Source: Polyangia bacterium
GTDB taxonomy: Bacteria > Myxococcota_A > Polyangia > Nannocystales > Nannocystaceae
Reading direction: 5' to 3'
Assembly (NCBI GenBank): GCA_030429545.1
Contig: JAUIFF010000027.1
Span: 1-34,445 of the forward strand
DNA: 34,445 nucleotides
A model generated the notes under the pieces. The model was not told the origin of the DNA and did no database searches. It was given only the letters and a program-made list of their open reading frames with translations. Shown here in pieces: positions 1 to 8,162 of this stretch. Within the stretch, counting starts at the first letter, position 1, and every line of letters starts with the position of its first letter. The translations under genes and the position numbers were made by a program.

Positions 1-14
1 AGTAGGCCCACTAC
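1..14. other. candidate left attachment site (attL)
   Basis: AGTAGGCCCACTAC is repeated exactly at 12128-12141 and 12401-12414. It has GTAG/CTAC arms around a 5-base centre, the kind of dyad a tyrosine recombinase crosses over in. The integrase gene begins about 110 bases inside it. To the right of the distant copy lies a repeat array in which this word marks unit borders, so the island may have entered such an array. Inference from sequence identity; the bases left of position 1 are not available. Confidence 0.5.
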
Positions 15-62
15 TCCTAAGATGCTCTAAAATGTCGAGGACCCCGTGATCCTTGAAATATC

Positions 63-77
63 TGTCTCTTAAGACAT
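63..77. other. TGTC-N6-GACA dyad near left island end
   Basis: TGTCTCTTAAGACAT matches TGTCTCTTGGGACAT at 11944-11958 in 13 of 15 positions, in the same orientation. Both have TGTC/GACA arms and both lie just inside the proposed island ends. They could be arm-type integrase sites, excisionase sites or remnants of an older insertion. Only the sequence match is seen; the role is inferred. Confidence 0.35.
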
Positions 78-127
78 CCTAAAAATGCCAACCAAATTTG
101 GCGTGGTGTTTGGCAGGGTGGGGAGCG

Positions 128-1393
128 ATGGCGGACGCGATCACGGAGGCGCGGGTGAGGGCTTTGCGCAAGGGGCAAGTCCTGATGTGTGGGAAGATCT
201 CGGGCTTTGGGGTGCGACGGTCGCCCAAGCGGGGGACGGTCGCGTTTTTTGTGCGGCGGGTGGTGGATGGTCGGGACATCCGCGAGACGCTCGGGAAGCA
301 CCCGGACATGAGTGTCCGCGAAGCGCGTTGTGTTGCGCGGACGCGATTGGGTGAGCTGGTTGCGCTGAGCCGACCACAGGCAAGTCGCAAGCCAGCTGTC
401 CGGTCGGTGCCCGTCCAAGCGCCCGCCCTCGCCGACCAGGAGTTGCACGCGATGATGCGGGAACTCCTCGCGCATGTGCGCCCGGTTGAGCGGCCTAGTT
501 GTACGATCAATGAAATCGCGGACGTGTTTCGAGCGGAGGCGTACCCGGGACTCAAGGAAGCGACGCGGTACGGTTACGACATCTCGATCGACAAGGACAT
601 CATGCCTGTCCTAGGAGGCATGAAGGTTACCGCGATCGATGCCGCGAGGATTGAGGCGTTTCACCGGTCGTTCAAGGGCAAAGCCGAGAGCCAGGGGCTC
701 AAGGCGACCGCGCTCCTGATGCGGTTGCTGCGGTTGGCGAAGCGGAAGAAGTTTCTCGACGCGGTGCCCGAGCCGAAGATCAAGCAGTACAAGCAGAAAC
801 AGAAGTCGGACAAGGGGTTGGCCGAGCGACAGGTCCACCGCTTGGCCGCGATCCTCGAGCACGAACTCAAAAACGACCCGAGCCCGTACATCCTGGCGAT
901 GATTTTCCTGCTGAACACGGGCGAGCGGAGGCAGGCTTGTGTGTCGCTGCGCGTGGAGGAGGTGGACTTCGACCGCAAGGTTATCCGGCGGCAACGCAAG
1001 TTCGATAAGGTCGAGTCGATCCCGGTTTCGGACTACGCCGCGGCGTTTTTAAAGAGCATCCGCCCGCAGGCGCGAGGCGGCTGGTTTTTCCCGAACCGAG
1101 CGGGGACGGGCCATATCTCGGCGGAGTACCTGCTGCAGAAGTTCCGCAAGCTGTGCATGAAGAAGAAGGTGCTGCTGCCGAGCGGGAAGCCGCCGTGCAT
1201 CCACTCGCTGCGGCATACGTGGGCGTCGGTGTTGGAGTTGCAAGGGATTCCGCTGTCGACGATTCAGCGGTTGCTCGGGCATAGCTCGATCAAGACGACG
1301 CTGAAGTATGTGCACGGGGATGCTTCGAAGTCGCGGGAGGCTTGTAATCTGGCATCGGCGGTTACGGCTGTTGGGTTGGGAGCGATCGACTAA
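128..1393 (+). CDS. tyrosine recombinase / phage-type integrase
   Basis: Site-specific recombinase likely to integrate and excise the surrounding island. The start at ATG 128 is preferred over an in-frame ATG at 98 because GGGGAG lies just upstream; this gives 421 residues. Residues 30-90 resemble the arm-binding N-terminal domain of DUF4102-type integrases (FFVRRVVDGR, LGKHPDMSVREAR). The catalytic domain shows the first Arg in NTGERRQACVSLR (about 265), the HxxR box in HSLRHTWAS (about 358), the later His in LLGHSS (about 383) and the nucleophile Tyr in LKYVHGD (about 393), so it looks catalytically complete. It sits beside the proposed left attachment site, as expected for an island integrase. 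Confidence 0.93.
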   Translation: MADAITEARVRALRKGQVLMCGKISGFGVRRSPKRGTVAFFVRRVVDGRDIRETLGKHPDMSVREARCVARTRLGELVALSRPQASRKPAVRSVPVQAPALADQELHAMMRELLAHVRPVERPSCTINEIADVFRAEAYPGLKEATRYGYDISIDKDIMPVLGGMKVTAIDAARIEAFHRSFKGKAESQGLKATALLMRLLRLAKRKKFLDAVPEPKIKQYKQKQKSDKGLAERQVHRLAAILEHELKNDPSPYILAMIFLLNTGERRQACVSLRVEEVDFDRKVIRRQRKFDKVESIPVSDYAAAFLKSIRPQARGGWFFPNRAGTGHISAEYLLQKFRKLCMKKKVLLPSGKPPCIHSLRHTWASVLELQGIPLSTIQRLLGHSSIKTTLKYVHGDASKSREACNLASAVTAVGLGAID

Positions 1394-1741
1394 CCGAGTC
1401 GCCTCATCAATGAAGCCTTTGACGGTCGACCTGCCAAAAAAGCGGATTGTGCGCAGGGCTTCGGAAGCGTATCGGAACTCCGACTGGTGGCTTGAGCACT
1501 GGAACGGGCACCACAGCCGGGTTGCGCCGTCCGTGACGAGGGACCGACTTCTCGCGGACCGGGCCCGAGCTCGGCGTCCCCAGCTTGACGTAAAGCGTCC
1601 CCGCAGTCGGATACGCGGCGCTCAGCAACGAGGCTGACACCCGGTTATCGCCGGCGGAAGGTTAACTCTTGCAAGCTGAAACCAATAAAGTTAAAACAAA
1701 CCTCACGCATACACTTTGTATGCGAACAGGAGGTGAGACAT
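1394..1741. other. spacer with a possible gene remnant
   Basis: No firm gene. On the minus strand 1407-1640 is open from a GTG, reading like coding sequence at first (SASLLSAAYPTAGTLYVKLG) and then Pro/Arg-rich, with no ribosome site and a stop just upstream. It may be the tail of a lost gene or chance. The last 80 bases, before the small membrane protein, become AT-rich and contain TTAAAACAAAC, a plausible promoter zone for the sigma-factor pair. Confidence 0.2.
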
Positions 1742-1954
1742 GTGATGATCGAATTAATTCAAGCGAGCGCCAAGATTTCCCCAGCAATAGCTGTCTTCGC
1801 AATCGCCTTCCTCTTACTAAGTGCCCGGGGAATCCAAACCGTTGCACGAAAATTGAAAAAAAGTTCACTACGGTTCACGTTTTCTTTTGAAAAGCTCGAA
1901 AACATGGATCAAGAAGAAATGAACAAAATCGACGCTGAACGCGCAAGCAAGTAG
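1742..1954 (+). CDS. small single-pass membrane protein
   Basis: About 70 residues. A near-perfect Shine-Dalgarno AGGAGGT at 1728-1734 stands 7 bases before GTG 1742 and 10 before ATG 1745, so translation begins at one of these and not at an earlier in-frame codon. Residues about 10-30 (ISPAIAVFAIAFLLLSA) form one hydrophobic helix. The rest is Lys-rich and then acidic (FEKLENMDQEEMNK), so the tail is probably cytosolic. The family is not recognised. It lies 44 bases before an ECF sigma gene with which it shares low GC and AT-ending codons, unlike the rest of the window. It could act on the sigma factor from the membrane, but it is not a recognisable anti-sigma. Confidence 0.7.
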   Translation: MMIELIQASAKISPAIAVFAIAFLLLSARGIQTVARKLKKSSLRFTFSFEKLENMDQEEMNKIDAERASK

Positions 1955-1961
1955 GCACCCG

Positions 1962-1986
1962 CGTAAGGGGCCAAGTGCCCCTTACG
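1962..1986 (+). terminator. 10-bp hairpin between small ORF and sigma gene
   Basis: CGTAAGGGGC and GCCCCTTACG form a perfect 10-bp stem with a 5-base loop, 8 bases after the stop of the small membrane gene and 12 before the sigma-factor ATG. No T-tract follows, so it may be an attenuator, an mRNA-stability element or a translation-control hairpin rather than a full terminator. It covers an in-frame ATG at 1975, an argument against that codon as the sigma start. Confidence 0.5.
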
Positions 1987-1998
1987 TCCCCGCTCTTA

Positions 1999-2577
1999 AT
2001 GGTTCGTGTCGTGTCCTTCGACAAAATACCGAATAAATTCGATTTCGAATCTCTCGTACCAGCTCTGCGAGCCTTCTTCCTTCGAAGACTACCAAATGAT
2101 GCCGAGGACTTACTTCAAGAGACGCTCCTAGTTTTGCATCAGCATCAAAAAATGAGTGAAATCCAGAATCCCAGAGCTTTTGCCTTTGGTGTCGCCTACA
2201 GAAAATTTCTGCGCGCCGTCCGCTCTCGCTCACGCCGTCCGCTCGCAACGAATTACGATTTCGACAAATTTGCGGGGACAACAGATCTTGAGGCGAGTCT
2301 TGCTACACAGGAACAGACCCAACATTTAATTCGAGCTCTAACACGTCTACCTCTCAGAGATCAGAAAGTGATTCTTCTCTATTACTTTGATGGTTTAACA
2401 GGTCCCGAACTTGCTCTGCACCTTGGAATTTCTGTGTCTTCAGGACGGAGTGTATTGAAACGAGCCAGAGATCGACTCAGAACCGAGATTTCCAACCTCA
2501 TCGCGGCGCCGCTTGAGGATAAACCGCTTGATCTAACGTTGTCAGCGTGGCGAGACTCAGTTATCGACAAGCTGTGA
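1999..2577 (+). CDS. ECF-type RNA polymerase sigma factor
   Basis: 192 residues from ATG 1999. An in-frame ATG at 1975 lies inside a hairpin and adds residues unlike the family. Region 2 is visible in the first third (LVPALRAFFLRRLPNDAEDLLQETLL) with the NDAEDLLQET helix typical of sigma-70 proteins. Region 4 is in the last half (LPLRDQKVILLYYFDGLT, then GPELALHLGISVSSGRSVLKRARDRL), a helix-turn-helix for the -35 box. The ECF layout of regions 2 and 4 only is clear. No anti-sigma follows; the only partner candidate is the small membrane protein upstream. GC is well below that of flanking genes, suggesting transfer. Confidence 0.9.
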   Translation: MVRVVSFDKIPNKFDFESLVPALRAFFLRRLPNDAEDLLQETLLVLHQHQKMSEIQNPRAFAFGVAYRKFLRAVRSRSRRPLATNYDFDKFAGTTDLEASLATQEQTQHLIRALTRLPLRDQKVILLYYFDGLTGPELALHLGISVSSGRSVLKRARDRLRTEISNLIAAPLEDKPLDLTLSAWRDSVIDKL

Positions 2578-2798
2578 GCCTGCGAGTTTTCCTACTGGCT
2601 CGTGGTCCTCTGATGAGAGCTCGTACCACAACTGCAATATTTGGCGGACCCCTGCCCCTCAGACCAGTCCCAAGCGACCTCGCCGAAGGGCGTGTTGACG
2701 TCGATGAACGTGACATCCAACGTGTCGGGCGTTGGCCGCTCGGCGCCGCTCGCCCGAGGGTTTGGGTCCGGCCGTAGTGGAGCGCACACCGAGCCGCT
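2578..2798. other. spacer, no firm gene
   Basis: Between the sigma gene and the convergent XRE regulator. The minus strand is open at 2592-2789 from a GTG and partly reads like protein (DTLDVTFIDVNTPFGEVAWD), but it lacks a ribosome site and shows no family. It may be a 3' remnant downstream of the regulator. Nothing else is visible. Confidence 0.2.
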
Positions 2799-3080
2799 TC
2801 ACGCCTGACCCAACTCAACCGACGAACCATCATCAAATCGCAACAAACTCGGGCTCGGGTGCCGGCCTGGATCTGGTGCCACCCGAAAAACCACCCCGCG
2901 CCCCTCGAGCGCGACCTTAATCTTCTCTTGCTTCACTGCGTGGGTGTTGACTGCTCCACCCTCGAAAGCCCGGATCGTTGCGTGGGAGACTCCAGAGGCG
3001 TCTGCGAGCTCGGCGATCGAGATGCCTAGCAGGAACCGCGCGCCTTTGCATTGCTGTGGGGTCACGGGCTCCCATAGCAA
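2799..3080 (-). CDS. XRE-family helix-turn-helix regulator
   Basis: 93 residues. The segment TPQQCKGARFLLGISIAELA through DASGVSHATIRAFEGG matches the compact helix-turn-helix of small XRE regulators that open with 'TPAQC(R/K)AAR' and carry 'GVS..T(I/V)R.FE.G'. After the HTH comes the usual 'K(I)..ALEGRGVVF' strand and a short tail. A DNA-binding role is well supported; the target is unknown. It is transcribed away from the Crp-like gene across an 81-base AT-rich gap, so it may control that neighbour and itself. GTG at the VTPQQC valine is an alternative start. Confidence 0.8.
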   Translation of the reverse strand: MLWEPVTPQQCKGARFLLGISIAELADASGVSHATIRAFEGGAVNTHAVKQEKIKVALEGRGVVFRVAPDPGRHPSPSLLRFDDGSSVELGQA

Positions 3081-3161
3081 GGTTTTGGAGTTGCGATCTA
3101 ATAACTCGGATTTTTTAATTTTTTAAATAAAATATTTATAAAATAATGATAAAATCAAATT
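3081..3161. promoter_or_regulatory. AT-rich divergent promoter region
   Basis: From about 3106 to 3160 the sequence is almost pure A/T in a GC-rich setting, with overlapping -10-like words TATAAA (3137-3142), TAATGAT (3144-3150) and TAAAAT (3150-3155). It separates the divergent XRE and Crp-like genes. The Crp-like gene begins at GTG 3162 only 6 bases after TAAAAT and has no Shine-Dalgarno, so its transcript may be leaderless. Start sites are inferred, not seen. Confidence 0.55.
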
Positions 3162-3860
3162 GTGAACGCGTACTATGTCGATCGCGCGCTCTTCGACGCA
3201 CCCAATCGACCGGCCGGTATCTCGACGATTGAGATGCGAGAAATCGGCTCGCGTTCCGTTTTCTCGCTGCAGGGCGACAGCCTTGAGACGATAAGCCTCG
3301 TTGTGGGTGGGCTGCTTCGCTTGGCGAGGATTGCGGTTGATGGCCGCGAAGTCTCCCTGGCCTATCTGAGCGGCGGCGATGTGCTTACGACCGACACGAT
3401 TTGTCCGTACCAGACAACTGCCGAGTCGCGAGCGATCGTTGCCCAGGTACCGCGGGATGTGTTCAGCGAACTGCGCTCCCACAACCCGGCCTTCGCGGCT
3501 CGGATCGACCGCTCCCTGTATCGTCGCTCGTCATTGCTTGAGCGGCGCGCCGAGTATGCCCACTGCTTGACCATCGTGCGGATTGCGAATGCGCTGCTCG
3601 AGATTTCGACGCACCTCAACGATCCCGTCGTGCTGCCGCGGGTGACCACGCACCAAGTGATCGGAACGTTCGCCAGCACGATCCGCGAGGTTGTGAGTGT
3701 CGAGATGCCCGCGCTCATTTCGGGCGGTGCGGTTTCGAAGCGCGGGCGACAGTTGGCCCTCGACCGCGAACGCTTGGGCGACTTCGTTCGGGTGTTGCGG
3801 CCTCGACGGTTACGGACGGGGGGTAACCCAGGGCCGGTTTACCCCTGCTCAAAGCAGTAG
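3162..3860 (+). CDS. Crp/Fnr-family transcription regulator
   Basis: 232 residues from GTG. The first two thirds look like a cyclic-nucleotide-binding-type beta roll (ISLVVGGLLRLARIAVDGRE, VSLAYLSGGDVL, then ESRAIVAQVPRDVFSEL). A long dimerisation helix follows (HNPAFAARIDRSLYRRSSLL). The C-terminal winged HTH has the Crp pattern (VTTHQVIGTFASTIREVVSV, GGAVSKRGRQLALDRERL). The ligand is not predictable: the Arg/Ser phosphate-binding signature of cAMP binders is not evident. The last 22 bases overlap the 3' end of the convergent lipoprotein gene, so the final residues (NPGPVYPCSKQ) are probably read from former antisense sequence. Confidence 0.85.
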   Translation: MNAYYVDRALFDAPNRPAGISTIEMREIGSRSVFSLQGDSLETISLVVGGLLRLARIAVDGREVSLAYLSGGDVLTTDTICPYQTTAESRAIVAQVPRDVFSELRSHNPAFAARIDRSLYRRSSLLERRAEYAHCLTIVRIANALLEISTHLNDPVVLPRVTTHQVIGTFASTIREVVSVEMPALISGGAVSKRGRQLALDRERLGDFVRVLRPRRLRTGGNPGPVYPCSKQ

Positions 3861-5020
3861 ACATGCGAAGGCACCGCGCAGCCCAGCGGCATATCAACTT
3901 TGGTCCACTCACTGTCGACATATTCCGTGACACCGAGGATCCCATCGGCACCGAGCTCTTTGCTGGTCCAATTCTCGCACGAGAACTCCGAAGCTCGTGT
4001 GCCGTCGGGGTTTGTGTTGGTCCACGCGGTGTTTGCCTCGGGCTCCTGGAGCGTCGGCGTGAGATTGATGGGGTTTTGAAGCGTGCCATCGGTCAGGTCA
4101 TCCCAGGAGTCGGCCACGACCGTGCCGTCGGGAAGGATGTAGCGCCCCGGGGAGCGAAAAAAGCGTTGTGCTGGTGAGGTTTCATCGTCACTGAGCCACG
4201 CTAGGAAGTCGGCATCCGTCTTGAGGCCGGCTGCGTTCGCACGGGTGCGGCAAACTGAATCTGCGACCTCGATACCCGAGATGTTCGACATCTTTTTGAT
4301 GTCGCCTTGATATTGTTCGTCGGTGGCAAACACGTAGCGATCGCGGACACACGTGTCGTTGCAGTTTTCTTGCCCGTCGCACTCCTCGACACCTGCTTGC
4401 ACGTGCCCATCGCCACAGGTAGCGAACTCGCAGGTTGAGAGGCATGCATCGGTTTCATCGTCGTTGGCATCATCGCAAGCTTCGACGCCGACCTCGACGA
4501 AACCGTCGCCACAGACAGCAGTCTCGCATGTATTTGTGCATGCATCTTCGTTCGAGTCGTTGCCGTCGTCGCACGTTTCGTGTGGCATATCGAGCGTGCC
4601 GTCGCCGCAAGACGCGATCGGTTGGCAGTCGTTGGAGCAACCGCCGCCGTAGGGGATGTCGGTGTTGTCCTCGCCCAGGTCGCAGACTTCACCGAGTTGG
4701 ACGATGCCATCGCCACAGAACGTCAGCCTGCAAGATAGCGAGCAGGTACCATCTTCGGCGTTTTCGCTACCGAGGTCGCAGGCTTCATCCAGCTGGACAA
4801 AGCCGTCGCCACACCTGGCTTTTTTGCAGGTCGGCGAACAAAAACCTGTCTCAGAGTTCCGGTCGCCCTCGTCGCACTCTTCCGAGTGAAAGTCGATCTC
4901 ACCGTTGCCACAGCGCTTGCGCGCTTCATCGTCCCAGAAACCTTCGTAGTTGGGGATGTCTGGCGCGCATGACAGGGCGCTCATGACAGGAAAGAGCAAA
5001 GTTGCGATTTTAGCCTTCAT
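3839..5020 (-). CDS. DUF4215-repeat lipoprotein with DUF1554-like C-terminus
   Basis: 393 residues. A lipoprotein signal peptide ends in SALSC (Cys about 18), so the protein should be anchored in the envelope. Six Cys-rich DUF4215 repeats follow, each opening CGDG or CGNG and containing a CD(E/D/L)G-type turn and a CxxxC pair, to about residue 225. The last 165 residues (RYVFATDEQYQGDI, FLAWLSDDETSP, ENWTS, ending VYCFEQG) resemble DUF1554, a fold found in secreted surface proteins of spirochaetes and myxobacteria. The start is 4 bases after the stop of the paralogous gene upstream, so the two form an operon. Function is unknown; a surface-recognition role is inferred. Confidence 0.88.
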   Translation of the reverse strand: MKAKIATLLFPVMSALSCAPDIPNYEGFWDDEARKRCGNGEIDFHSEECDEGDRNSETGFCSPTCKKARCGDGFVQLDEACDLGSENAEDGTCSLSCRLTFCGDGIVQLGEVCDLGEDNTDIPYGGGCSNDCQPIASCGDGTLDMPHETCDDGNDSNEDACTNTCETAVCGDGFVEVGVEACDDANDDETDACLSTCEFATCGDGHVQAGVEECDGQENCNDTCVRDRYVFATDEQYQGDIKKMSNISGIEVADSVCRTRANAAGLKTDADFLAWLSDDETSPAQRFFRSPGRYILPDGTVVADSWDDLTDGTLQNPINLTPTLQEPEANTAWTNTNPDGTRASEFSCENWTSKELGADGILGVTEYVDSEWTKVDMPLGCAVPSHVYCFEQG

Positions 5021-5024
5021 TCGC

Positions 5025-6152
5025 TTAACCCTCTTCCTTCTTTTTCCCTTGGACGCAATAGAGGTGTAGATTCATGCTGATACATAGAAAAGGTTGAAAC
5101 TCCGTCCAAGTAGGCCCCTTTGCCGTTGAACCGGCTGTGCCGAATCCATTCACCGAAGTCCAGTTGTCGCAGGCGTTCTCTCCGAGAGAAGTCCCGTTCA
5201 TGGCGGTGTTTGTCCAGACATAGGCCGGTAGCGAATTCAATTCTTCGCCGAGCTCATTGCGAATGATCGCCTCGCTCGGTCCGTTGCTGATGAGCTCGTG
5301 CCAGCCGTGCGCAACAACGGTGCCGCCCATCGGCATCACGTAGACGACATCGGCACCATCCTGGGCACCGCCGATTCGCGCTGCGGCATCGGAGTCTTCG
5401 GTGCCGTTGTTATCGCTGAGCCAGGCGTAGTAACTCCCGGGTAGGCCGCCCCCAATGGCGAGAATCTGGCAGAGGTCATCGGCACGCTCGACACCGGTTG
5501 TGTCGCCGTCGGTGATCAACTCGCTGGAGAGGTCGCCTGGGAAGGTTGCGCTCGAGACAAAAATGAATCTCGAGTTTCCCCACTGGCAGTGGTTGGGGTC
5601 GCAGCTCACCCCATCGCCGTTGGTCTCGCCGACTTCGCAGGTTTCGTAACCATCTTGGAGGATGCCGTCGCCGCAGTGGGGAATGTTGTCGGTGGTGCAG
5701 TCTTCGCTGCAGGAGCCGCCATACATGCCGTTTTGCGGGCCGGCGTCACAGAGTTCGACCCCTGCGTAGATGTAGCCATCGCCACAAACGTTGTGGTTAC
5801 AACCCTCTACACACGGTCCGTCATCCGACAGCAGGCCATCATCGCAATCTTCCCCTTCGTCGACGATGCCGTCGCCACACATGGGACTGTTGCCGGTGGT
5901 GTCGTCGGTTTCAGTTTCCTCGGGTAGCTCGGTTTCGCCGTCGGTCCCGGAACCGGTTGACGCGTCAGTTGTTGAGCTAGTTGTCGGCGAGGTCGTGGTC
6001 GGCTCGTCGCCGGTTGAGGTCGTCGGGTCGCCAGTTTCAGTCTCGCCGGTACCCGTCGCGGGGTCAGCCGAGTCCGAGCTCTCGCTCGATCCGTTCGGCT
6101 CACAGGCGAGCAGGGCAAGGCCGAAGATGAAAAAATGTGGATGGGTCTTCAT
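5025..6152 (-). CDS. DUF4215-repeat lipoprotein with Thr/Ser linker
   Basis: 375 residues from ATG 6152, chosen over earlier in-frame starts because GGAGACC lies just upstream and the product then opens with a lipoprotein signal (MKTHPHFFIFGLALLAC). The mature protein begins with a Ser/Asp/Thr/Glu-rich linker of about 80 residues, typical of Nannocystineae surface lipoproteins, then three DUF4215 repeats (CGDGIVDEGEDCDDG, CGDGYIYAGVELCDAG, CGDGILQDGYETCEVG) and a DUF1554-like C-terminal domain (YYAWLSDNNG, VWTNTAMNG, CDNWTS, LYCVQ). It is a paralogue of the next gene and is transcribed with it. The DUF1554-like domain may bind a surface ligand; this is inference. Confidence 0.88.
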   Translation of the reverse strand: MKTHPHFFIFGLALLACEPNGSSESSDSADPATGTGETETGDPTTSTGDEPTTTSPTTSSTTDASTGSGTDGETELPEETETDDTTGNSPMCGDGIVDEGEDCDDGLLSDDGPCVEGCNHNVCGDGYIYAGVELCDAGPQNGMYGGSCSEDCTTDNIPHCGDGILQDGYETCEVGETNGDGVSCDPNHCQWGNSRFIFVSSATFPGDLSSELITDGDTTGVERADDLCQILAIGGGLPGSYYAWLSDNNGTEDSDAAARIGGAQDGADVVYVMPMGGTVVAHGWHELISNGPSEAIIRNELGEELNSLPAYVWTNTAMNGTSLGENACDNWTSVNGFGTAGSTAKGPTWTEFQPFLCISMNLHLYCVQGKKKEEG

Positions 6153-6331
6153 GAGAGGTCTCCGGCGACGGGTGTTTACGCTCGCAATTGGGCGGAGCGA
6201 AGTCAAGTTGTCGCTGTGGACCCCCTTCGGCCAAAGTTGCCGAGTGTTGCAGGGTGTTCGAAAGTTTTTTCGCTCGTGAGGGACGTTTATTATCGCTCGT
6301 GGCTGGCGAAGCAGCCAGCGTCTTGCGAGCA

Positions 6332-7530
6332 CTAGTGAAAGTCGATTGTCACCACATCGAGACCGTCAATGTCGGAGGAATTACTGACGAGGGCGTCTGC
6401 CTTTCGCTGTAGAAATGTCCGGGCACCCGATAGGTCTCGATTTTTTTGGCCGAGCTGCCATTTCTTCCTCTTCCCGCGAGAGCACAGCAAGAGTATGCCG
6501 TGGCGTGACTTTGCAGCTCGAAGATAGCGACGCACGAGCTGATCCTCGAGCGCATGTTCCAGCTGAGGACCTGTCCAGTTTTCAGCGACTTTGACTTCGA
6601 TACTCACCGGGTGATTGGCCACGGTGGAGTGGTACAGCCGGAGATCGGGGAGTTTTTTCCGGTCTCCTTCCTCTTCCCTGTGTACGGTGTATTCGTGTTT
6701 GTTACGGAGTTCTAGCTGGTTCATCAGCCAGGGCTGGAACTTCTTCTCGTCGGCCGATGCAAACAACTCTCGCGTATTCGACTCGCCGGTTTCGATGTGG
6801 TCTTTGATTTCATCCAAGCGATCCAAGGCTACCTGGTGTAGATCGTCCGGGCTCTGTACTACCCTCCCGAGATTTTTGCACCAATCGATTGCCTCGGAGC
6901 AGGTCATTGGCGCAACTCGACGAAGGCTACGATGGGCATGTTTCAGTAACACATCACGGTACTCTGCCATCCGAGGATCACGCGCAACACGTTCGAGGGC
7001 CGCGAAGTCTCCCGCATGAACGAGAGCATCAAACGCATAATCGCAAAAGGCATTCGCGTGATCCCAGCTTTGGATCATCCGGGCCCGCCCAAGAGCTCTA
7101 TCGTGATTAGGTCGGACAGCTGCATAGATTATTGGGACGAGTCGCTCGAGTGCCTCCACACAGGAAGTAAGCCGATGAACGGACTGGGGTGGAACACTTG
7201 GCCATTCCCCGAGCTCAGCTGCGAGTGCCTGGACCACGTCGACAATCGCCTGTGACTCAGCATCCTGAATAAATTCCTCAAGGAAGTCAACAGCATGATA
7301 GGGATCGGCCCAAATCCATGCCCTCCACCAATAGGTCGCACGTGCTAGGGAAATGTCACTTCGATGTCCCCGTTGTAGGTGTGAAGTTCGGGCGGAAGAC
7401 GTGCCGCGTCCTTTGGGTCCTTGCCTGGGTCCTCGATGCTGAACTTCACAAGGTTTTCGACCGTTTTTGCAACATCACTCAGTTTCGCTTTGCTCAGGTC
7501 CGGCGGTGGTAGATCGACGGCGATGGACAC
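6332..7530 (-). pseudogene. frameshifted protein with C-terminal PD-(D/E)xK-like domain
   Basis: Two open frames appear to be one gene. Frame one runs from GTG 7530 to a TAG at 7347-7345. Frame two is open from 7474 to 6332 and reads as good protein from about 7346 (ARATYWWRAWIWADPYHAV), but has no start codon before GTG 7237. Adding one C to the CCC run (GGG at 7348-7350 on the plus strand) gives a continuous sequence EVTFP-LARATYWW of about 400 codons. The C-terminal third has PDLRLYHS, then SIEVKVAE, matching the D...E-x-K core of PD-(D/E)xK nucleases, followed by QLEHALEDQLVRRYL and HGILLLC, as in nuclease-like tails of many defence-associated proteins. The 5' end may also be truncated: a stop lies at 7624-7626 with no ATG between. 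Confidence 0.6.
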
Positions 7531-7631
7531 TCCGTCAAACGGGTCGTACTCGAACCCTCCGTCATCCTCGCCGCCGCCGTCATCCTCGCCCTTGTCCAGG
7601 GGATGACCTCCGAGTCCGAGTCCTCACAACC

Positions 7632-8162
7632 ATGTACCGAGATTTTGTTGACAGATGGTTTCGGTTGCGAACCGCCCAACAACGTCACCTCAAAGGTGAA
7701 GTCGACCGCGTCCTACCAGAGTACTACCGAGCAATCAAACGGGCGTACAACACAATAGCTAGGGTGATCGGCCATCAAAACGCGTCCGTTATCCAGGTCT
7801 GCGCGCAGTTTTCCTCCCAAGATCACGCCGAGGAGTACTTCGTGCATCTATCGAAGCTTCCTCGCCATATAAGAGAGTTCGTCGGCGAAACGCGTCGACT
7901 TCGCGAGCACAGCGTCATCTCGTTTGTTCCGCTCACGTCGGAGCAAACGCTTACCGTAAAGAGCATACCGGTACCGGCCCGCGAAAAAGACCAAGTTGAG
8001 ACACTTCTAAGCGCGAAGGGCAATCTTTTCCGCTTCGAATTACCGCAGCAGCTTGATCTGACTCTTCCGGCGAGCGAGGACCGAGTCTACCTGATATCGA
8101 TAGAAGAGAATGGAGAGACCGTTAACTCATGGCTCCATGTGCACCCGGAGGTATTTTGTTGA
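7632..8162 (+). CDS. hypothetical protein
   Basis: 176 residues from ATG 7632; a longer open frame to 7467 is Arg-rich and reads antisense to the neighbouring gene, so the later start is preferred. No Shine-Dalgarno is obvious. The product is soluble and mixed alpha/beta, with a helical first half (YRDFVDRWFRLRTAQQRHLK) and a strand-rich second half (VISFVPLTSEQTLTVKSIPV, RVYLISIEENGET). No family is recognised. Its 3' end overlaps the convergent XRE gene by 76 bases. An internal pairing with that regulator, such as toxin and regulator, is possible but unsupported. Confidence 0.5.
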   Translation: MYRDFVDRWFRLRTAQQRHLKGEVDRVLPEYYRAIKRAYNTIARVIGHQNASVIQVCAQFSSQDHAEEYFVHLSKLPRHIREFVGETRRLREHSVISFVPLTSEQTLTVKSIPVPAREKDQVETLLSAKGNLFRFELPQQLDLTLPASEDRVYLISIEENGETVNSWLHVHPEVFC

